Under the pieces are notes generated by a model. That model was given only the letters and a program-made list of their open reading frames with translations. It was not told the origin of the DNA and ran no database searches. The position numbers and the translations under genes are program-made. Of a stretch of 64,000 bases of DNA, positions 57,488-64,000 are shown one piece after another. Origin of the DNA: Nectonema munidae (Eukaryota; Nematomorpha; Nectonematoida; Nectonematidae); NCBI GenBank assembly GCA_030549495.1, contig JAUIRK010000976.1:1-64000 (forward strand), given 5' to 3'. Positions within the stretch are counted from its first letter, which is position 1, and every line of letters begins with the position of its first letter.

Positions 57488-58178
57488 TAGAGCTGTCTCG
57501 AGATTTCTCGAGAATTTTTTTATTTTTTGATTCTCGAGAAATTTTTGTCGAGACTCAAGAATTTTAAAAATTTTTATTACTGAAAACATGTTAAATTTTG
57601 AATAAATATTAATAAAAAATAAATAATTATGTGTAATGCACGATCAACTTTTGAATATTCAAATTTTGAAGAAATTTTAGGATGTGCAAAAAATATTTTT
57701 GATAAAAATTTTTCTCATTATTCGGAGCATGGAACTGATATACAAGAAAGCCAAATTAAAGTCGAATCTGTTGATGAGTTTGAAGAAGAACCTCTAACTC
57801 AAAGTTTAAATAGAGAAATTAAAGAATTCATGTATGATAAAAAAAGAAGAAAAATTTAGTACAATAGAAGAAGAACTACAGATGTTCAAACAAAACAAAA
57901 ATTTTGATTTATCATCAATGCAATTGTTAAAAAATTATCTTTTATGCATCCAACCAACTTCTTGTCATTGCAAAAGAATCTTCTCAAATGTATCAAATAC
58001 TTTATCTCCAAAACGATTGAGTTTGAAAAACGAATCTTTAAATGCTCTTGTTTTTAGTAATAAAACAAAATAATTTTTTTTTTCGTAAAATTTTTAATAT
58101 TTTTTAACTTCTCGAGAATGATATATTTTTTTTCTCGTTTCTCAAGAATTAAATTTTATCGAGAAATCAGAAGCTCTA
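57488..58178 (+). mobile_element. hAT derivative, 691 bp, copy 2
   Basis: Same family as 32373-33093, opposite orientation. Ends are TAGAGCTGTCTCGAG and its partner ending CAGAAGCTCTA. Flanks ACCAGAAT (57480-57487) and ATCAGAAT (58179-58186) differ at one base. The + strand has FEEILGCAKNIF, SLNREIKEFMYDKK and IQPTSCHCKRIFSNVSN with LSLKNESLNALVF, the same transposase remnants as copy 1. Confidence 0.88.
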
Positions 58179-58930
58179 ATCAGAATGCTTTAAGAGTGGG
58201 TAAAATCTTTTGACAATAAATCCTTAAAAAAGTTTTTTTGAACATGCAGAAAAAAATTTCCAATTAAAAAAGAGCTACCCATAAAAGATCATCAAAATGA
58301 ATGACAAAATTACATACTGTATACGGTTTAAAAGAAATAGAGTAGAAGCTACCAGCGGATAACGAATAACGAATTTGTAGCCAAAACGATGGGTCCTATT
58401 GAGATACCTAATTTACTGGCAAATGAAAGATTTTGGGTGACACCCAAAAGTTGGTTTATTAAATAAATTAAGAAAATAATTAGCAGAGAAATATTGCAAG
58501 TATAATTTGTTATGAAGTTATATATTTTACACTGATTGACAGTTTTAATCAATTTTTTTGACACGTTTAATTAATTTTAATAAAAAATGAGCATCACTCA
58601 AATTGGGCATAAATAATTTTCCTAAAAAATGAATATCACCACTGAATTCAGCATACTTGAAAATGGGTATATATGTGCAAAAAACTTTATATAATTAGAT
58701 AAAAGGTTTCTTTTTGAAATGAGCTGTCATATAAATCAATTTTTTTGACAGGTTTGATAAAAAAAATGGACACCATCACTGAATTCAGTATAGTTGAAAT
58801 ATAGATATCACATTGAAAATATGTATAAAAACTTATTAAAATCTGAGAAAAAAGAGGGGGGGGGGTGGTAACTTTAGCCCCAGCACTTGAGCGAACAAAT
58901 TTAGCCCAACACTAATAGGGTTAAATCAAA
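58179..58930 (+). repeat. unclassified 2.7-kb repeat, copy B, right part
   Basis: It matches copy A from about 35000 to 35955: GAATGCTTTAAGAG, CGAATTTGTAGCCAAAACGA, then two or three tandem units with ACTGAATTCAG, and the end CAGCACTTGAGCGAACAAAT. Confidence 0.75.
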
Positions 58931-59130
58931 TTTTGTAATATTGGAGACAAATTTTAAACAAAAATCTTTCTAGGGGAAAATAAAATTTTCGCTATAATAA
59001 ATTTCTACTGTATATATTTTTTGATTTAAAGTTGGGATGTTTTTTTTGACAAAAAATTGAAATGCTGAAGCCAAACGACATAAAGGTAATTTTTTAAGAA
59101 AAGATAAAGATTGTAGAAAATATTTCCTCT

Positions 59131-59136
59131 TTATTT
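59131..59136 (-). terminator. polyadenylation signal of POLE
   Basis: AATAAA on the minus strand, 90 bases after the stop codon. Confidence 0.6.
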
Positions 59137-59225
59137 AATATACTATAGACAGGATTTAGCAATAAATTGATAATTTTCGTGAATATTTCAAAAAATTGAA
59201 ATGCATCTTCAAAGCGTTAGTTAGA

Positions 59226-62113
59226 TTACGAATTCAGTATTTTTAAAAACCAGTCCACTTGTTCCTCAAGCATTTCCATTTTAAAGTAGCTTGAAATGTT
59301 TTTGAGGGTGGCAAGAAAACCACTCGTCAGTTCGCTAGGCTTTAGCATGAAGTAGAAGTCACCCGCGCACTCGCAATACCTTTGACAATCATATTTCATT
59401 ATCTGTAAGATGAATTTGGAGTTAGAGACGCAACAAAACTCAAGAAGTAAAAACTACCATTTTGCATCTAGAGCAAACCAAATCTTGTAGAACATAGCTA
59501 AGACATTTTTTGTTCAATAGTTCAATGGCGAAATATTCTATCTTCGCAAGACCGTATGGCTGAAGACAATTGAGGCATACCCATATATATTTAAATCTAT
59601 AAAAAAAAAAAAGGTAAACGAGTATTGTAATCAAACAAAGTTCAAACTTAGTGGAATTGGAATTTTGAGCAGTGTTGTAAATTAAATCTTTTGTGAGATT
59701 GAGATCAAGACATTGATTGCAGTTATCACAAATTATCTAAAAAGATTCTTAGAAAAAGTCAAGTTATATAAAAATAAAAAGAATAACTTGGGGTAAAATA
59801 ATCGAGAAGCTTGGATCAGTGAACACTGATTCGTTTGAAAATTCGCGCACGTCAATCAGTTTTAAGATGTCGCGTTTCATTCTATCAACCTCGCTGCTGA
59901 TATTCGAATCCAGGGACAAGATCTAGAATATAAAATGAATGCACATTCAAAATCTGAAGAAGAAACACGAATAAACTTGGCAGATGTAGTTTGCAAACTC
60001 CAACGTTGGATTCTGCATCGAATGACAAGAACTTCCTGGGTACCTTAACGCTTGTAATTCTTCCAATGAAGTGTCGACTTTGCAAACATTAAGCTTCTGT
60101 CTTTCAATGATGCTAGATAAAAAGTAAATTTAGCTTTGTAAAATGATCATAGAAATAGCGGAAAATACGAAAGCATCCTTTGAGATAGTTCATCCGTGAT
60201 CAACTGCTGCGAAAAGCTGAGAAGCAGAGGTGTGGTGGTGGCAGAATCAGATTGACTCCCCAAAATACACGGTCTCTTCACGATGTTGCACTGATTCACG
60301 CTTTGAGACAAATCATGGTTCTCTTTAATTTGTAGGTGGATGGCACAAACGTATTTAAATATGATACTCTTAACAAAACAAAAGCCAGAGTACTGCCGCG
60401 TTTAGAGAAACAATCGCCAGTTTTCTCTCTGTGCGAAGTTCATTTTCTGATTCTTCAAATGATATGCAAGAGAATAAACTTTACCTTAAAATTCTTCTGA
60501 TATGCGCCTGTTACAGGTAAATGATTGCACAAATTCCATTGCATCTCGAGTCTTTCATTTTCACTGTCAAAAGTACTTGAGCTTTCTTCTTCTTTGTGAA
60601 AATCTGAAAAATCGTCGGCATCAATAAAATCAAACTCATTCTTCATGTGATCTGTGATTTTAACCTATCAAAATAGTTGTTAAGCTTACAAAGTAACACC
60701 GAAATCAATTTCTAGGAGTATCAAACAAGCAAAAGATTGTCAAAAGAAACACTAAGAAACTCTAAAGAAATATGCTTATAGGGAATATAAAAAAATGGAG
60801 TAACGAGAGAAATTATATATAAGCTTATGTTTAGTGTGGAAAAATGCTCACTTTAAATCCTGCATAATTAGAAGCATCCATCCACAAAAGTTCGTTCCAC
60901 GTTGATCTGTGTGTTAATACAAGACCTTGAAAGAGCTGACGAGTTGAGAGAGTGTTCAGGACGAATTGCGTGTACGCCAGTGCGTCCATTACACTTCTTT
61001 TGTGCGTGCATATCAAGATCTGAGAGAAGTTAGCATGCACGATACTGCAACCCAGCTTGTCCAACTCTACGCACAGCTTATCAAGATTACATACAGTTAG
61101 GAGTGTATAGATAGAACATGCTTATCACAGAAATCATTCAGGTCCTAATTTGTTAATTCTGATTTTCTATACACAAAAAAATATTTCAGCGAGTATGTCG
61201 CATTCCCAAGAGTTTGAAAACGTTTCCCAACTTTTAAAAACTTTCTCTAATTAGTAATTAAAATATTTTCTTAGCAGAAATGTTTCCAAAATTTTCCTGC
61301 CAAGGTCTCAATTGAAACGGTAATTAATTTATTCAAATAAACAAGTTTAACTTTGAAAAATTGTGAATATTTTCTTTTTGGAAAATTTCTGCCCTCTCTG
61401 GTCATAATAGAATTTGCGATGTACACATTTTGAGAGATATATGAAAAAAAGTTTTAAACTCTGTGGAATCCTAAAGAATGTAAGGTGCTGTTCAAAAATA
61501 TCCATTTTAAATTAGTTAGTTAATTATTCAGAGATCATATTATTGAATTTCAAATAGAATTTGATGGAAATAAACAAGGGGGATTTATTTTTTGAAAATA
61601 AAAAGAAATACTTTATAGAAAACAGTTTTCATCAATCTGTGCAAAGTTTTTTTCAACATTGGCTCATACATCAGACTTGAAGAGGAGGAAATCCATCTAT
61701 AAAAATGCATCAAATGATTATCTGCAGCAAAGCTTTTACTTTCTAAAACTTCCTTAACCCAGAACTGGATCAGCGATTTAAGAATCCTTAAATTGAGAAG
61801 ATATAGCATTAAAGAAACATCTTTCCCATGTGAATTAGAACAATACTTAAAGCTGGGCGAAATGATAGTACTTTGATCGTAACTGTCAACAATATTCTGA
61901 AAGGATTTGTAAGAAGCCTTACTGAAAATCTCGTCTAAAGTGGATTGGGGAAGAGCAGATTCAAAAGATTTTTCTTCCATGATTTTGGAACAAATTAAAA
62001 TGGAATGCACAGCCAAGCTCACTATGTCCAATTGAACACAAACGCTTTGGTAGTAGGCTGATTTGTTTACAATGCTATTCAATTTGTCCTCTTCAGAATC
62101 CGCGGCTATTTCA
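59226..62113 (-). CDS. POLE: DNA polymerase epsilon catalytic subunit, C-terminal 601 residues (partial)
   Basis: Nine exons join in frame on the minus strand: 61612-62113, 60852-61076, 60485-60664, 60169-60392, 59977-60112, 59788-59922, 59648-59736, 59458-59596 and 59226-59402. They encode the non-catalytic C-terminal half of the leading-strand replicase, which joins the helicase-bound subunits. Landmarks follow human POLE: SVCVQLDIVSLAVHSIL, FAADNHLMHFYRWISSSSSL, KLGCSIVHANFSQILICT, LLWMDASNYAGFK, an acidic linker, NPTLEFANYICQILSLDSN, then the zinc sites. CysA is ICDNC...WVCLNC; CysB is DLVCSRC...CQRYCECAGDF. Six introns are 51-92 nt, one 187 and one 535. The upstream acceptor gives an open phase, so the exonuclease and polymerase parts lie beyond about 62113 and probably beyond the window. 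AATAAA is at 59131. Confidence 0.95.
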
Positions 62114-62211
62114 CTTAAATGTTGAAAAACATTTCGTACATAAATTCGCTAAATTTCAAGTATAACCAGTTTCAAAAATTAGTTGTTTCACGGTAAAAGG
62201 ATGTAAGTCAT

Positions 62212-62740
62212 GCAGTGGACTATCACCAATCTCGAAACCACTAAACCGGACCTTCTATAATTGGGATATATTTAAATAAAATGCAAAAACATTAAAAGAC
62301 AAATGAATTAGATTACGCTCTGAGATTAGCTTCGTAAAAGTGTCCGTAGAAAAAATGAGAAAACAGGCAAAAATGTTCACTTAAGAATTAAAATTGAACA
62401 TACGTAGGAATATACTGACGCTTCTTTACCATGTTTTAATTTAAGGCGTTGGTTCTATTAGTCCTAACTTACAGCCGATAAAAAAGCAGCTTTAAATTTG
62501 TTCTTTCGTTCATGGTGAGAATTAAAGTCTCCAAAAATCGCTCTTCATAGGAAAGACAATTTGAAAAGGCAACGTCAGATTAATCCACATTCTGAATTAT
62601 TCTATCTCATTTAAAATTTCTAATTCCACTTTTAAATAAGACTAAATTTGCCTACTGATAATCCGAAAAACCACTAATCTGGGAACAGGTCAGACCCGAT
62701 CACTCCGAATTAGTGATAGTCAAGTCAACCATTCAAAGGA
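62212..62740. repeat. possible Tigger-like MITE upstream of the POLE exons
   Basis: CAGTGGACTATCACCAATC (62212) and ATTAGTGATAGTCAAGTC (to about 62740) are imperfect inverted copies, and AACCACTAA words follow inside both ends. The pattern is that of pogo/Tigger termini. No coding sequence was accepted inside. Confidence 0.45.
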
Positions 62741-64000
62741 CTACATAAAATAATCGGTTTAGGAATTGCTGATTTGAAAAATCTTTCACTCACCATGTCA
62801 TTAAAATCTCGTGTAACTTACATAGTTTTTTTCAAGTGCGAAAAATATTATTAAAGAGCACGCAAATTTAGATGAATGTAAATCTGATTTTATTTTTCAT
62901 TCAAAAGAGTAATAAGTGCTGGCTTATTTTTAGCTTACAATTTAATGGTTTTAATTTTCACTTAATCCCCACAGGATATATAATATTGTATGCATCATTT
63001 AACTTTCCTTCAGGCAAAAATGTTTATATTGTCCAAATTACTCAGTAATGGCATCTTGATCTTTCACTTGAACATTAGAATCATTCAAAACTTTTTCCGC
63101 CATTAAAACCCTATGTGATTTCTTTGTGTAGTATTTTAACCAGTGATGGCCTACGTTACGTTTGATTTAAAGAAATTTCATATTTTGAAAGTTTCCTTTT
63201 TTCATATTCTAAAAAACACGACATTAAAAAAACATATCGAAATTTTGAAGAAAAAAAAATAGAAAAGTAATAACGTAATCAAACATGATCACAAAGATTT
63301 GTTTGATATTTTTTACCTCCGATATTCAAAATTATGTTTTTTAATTTTAATTTCTATATAATATTCTTTTTTAAGGAATTTGAAATTATATAGTTTGTTA
63401 AGCAAAAATGAGAATTATCAAATTTAAATTCATCTTTACTAAATCAACCACAAGAGTAGAAATTTACCTAAGATTAGTTGTTATAAAAGAATTAGTTTAA
63501 ACAGACCTAATAGAGGAAGGGTTTGTAGAAATAAAGCAAAACATATTTGGGATTTATTAATTCAAAAATTCTAAAATAATTTCTAGTTTTTTGCATAGTC
63601 CATAAAACATGTTATACAAATAGAGTCAGTAAAACAAAAGTCCGTGATACTACAGGACACTTAATATAACATTTTTCATTGAAAAATATAATGTAAAAAG
63701 TTAAAAATCACTATTTTAGAAAAAAAAGATATTTTTTCATGCAACTATAAAGAACTATTAAAAAAGTAAATGACGCGCTCCTCCTCGAAAAGAGAGATTT
63801 CCTATTTCGCTATCTATAGCTTGAAACAACTATCCAAATTCTTTCTGACGAATGAAAAATGATTTAATATTTGCAAAAGAAACTTATTTTCAATCTTTTA
63901 TAAAAATTATAATTAGAGTAATTTTAATTACAAATTATAGCGCACTTATAAATATAATTGGATTATATTTTTACTGTTGGATAGATTTTACGCTGATTGG
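62741..64000. other. AT-rich region at the right edge, probably POLE intron
   Basis: No exon of POLE or other gene could be recognised. If the gene continues, this is intron sequence. Confidence 0.35.

Noticed and set aside
62164-62267. Candidate POLE exon (KVRFSGFEIGDSPLHDLHPF) upstream of 62113
   Set aside because: It coincides with a Tigger-like terminal repeat, does not match POLE, and its phase fits the neighbouring exon only with a weak acceptor.
62473-62563. Candidate exon (RFLETLILTMNERTNLKLL) before a GTAAGT donor on the minus strand
   Set aside because: It lies within the possible MITE and no match to the expected part of POLE was recognised.

Overview
The window is nuclear DNA of a metazoan. 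It is AT-rich, has GT-AG introns, four recognisable animal genes and a dense, nested load of cut-and-paste DNA transposons. No rRNA, tRNA gene, CRISPR array, operon or LTR element was recognised. The organism cannot be named from sequence alone. The mix of very short introns (51-56 nt) with 1.3-1.5 kb ones, and of many Tigger, piggyBac, hAT and CACTA-like elements, suggests an invertebrate, possibly an arthropod; this is inference.

Host genes. A class II phosphatidylinositol 3-kinase (23170-27633, +) has its whole coding region in one exon. A NAP1-type histone chaperone (29164-30336, +) is also single-exon. Both are preceded by a splice acceptor in the 5' UTR. A neuronal calcium sensor gene in three coding exons (47436-50766, +) gives a 188-residue myristoylatable EF-hand protein. 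The C-terminal nine exons of the DNA polymerase epsilon catalytic subunit lie at 59226-62113 (-); the polymerase part lies beyond the right edge. Weaker candidates are a lone serpin-like exon (6641-6853), a CARP/CAP-like exon (about 46175-46440) and a small ORF (27874-28155).

Layout. 1-6400: a CACTA/EnSpm-like element with CACTG termini that carries a zinc-finger transposase gene (one frameshift) and a complete nine-exon SAM-domain, SAMD3-like gene. 6.4-8.1 kb: serpin-like exon and an interrupted PHD/OTU (vertnin-like) gene. 9.2-22.2 kb: a string of DNA transposons (POGK-like pogo, piggyBac, Tigger, piggyBac remnant, a hairpin element, and a second Tigger holding a 1.08-kb hAT-type insert). 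22.5-30.4 kb: the kinase and NAP genes with small MITEs between them. 32.4-36 kb: a hAT derivative followed by copy A of an unclassified 2.7-kb repeat. 36.9-45.9 kb: an intact Tigger ORF, Merlin remnant, foldback element built on an ACGGCC-containing minisatellite, hAT remnant, hairpin MITE and Tc1 remnant. 47-51 kb: calcium sensor gene with a G-rich minisatellite just upstream. 52-59 kb: copy B of the 2.7-kb repeat, split by a piggyBac with intact transposase and by a second hAT derivative. 59-62 kb: POLE.

The host genes look like unrelated housekeeping and signalling genes that share a repeat-rich locus; there is no sign of a common pathway. The best candidate for something little described is the CACTA-like element carrying a SAMD3-like gene. 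Next is the repeat A/B pair, whose unoccupied copy shows the ancestral state of a nested piggyBac + hAT insertion.
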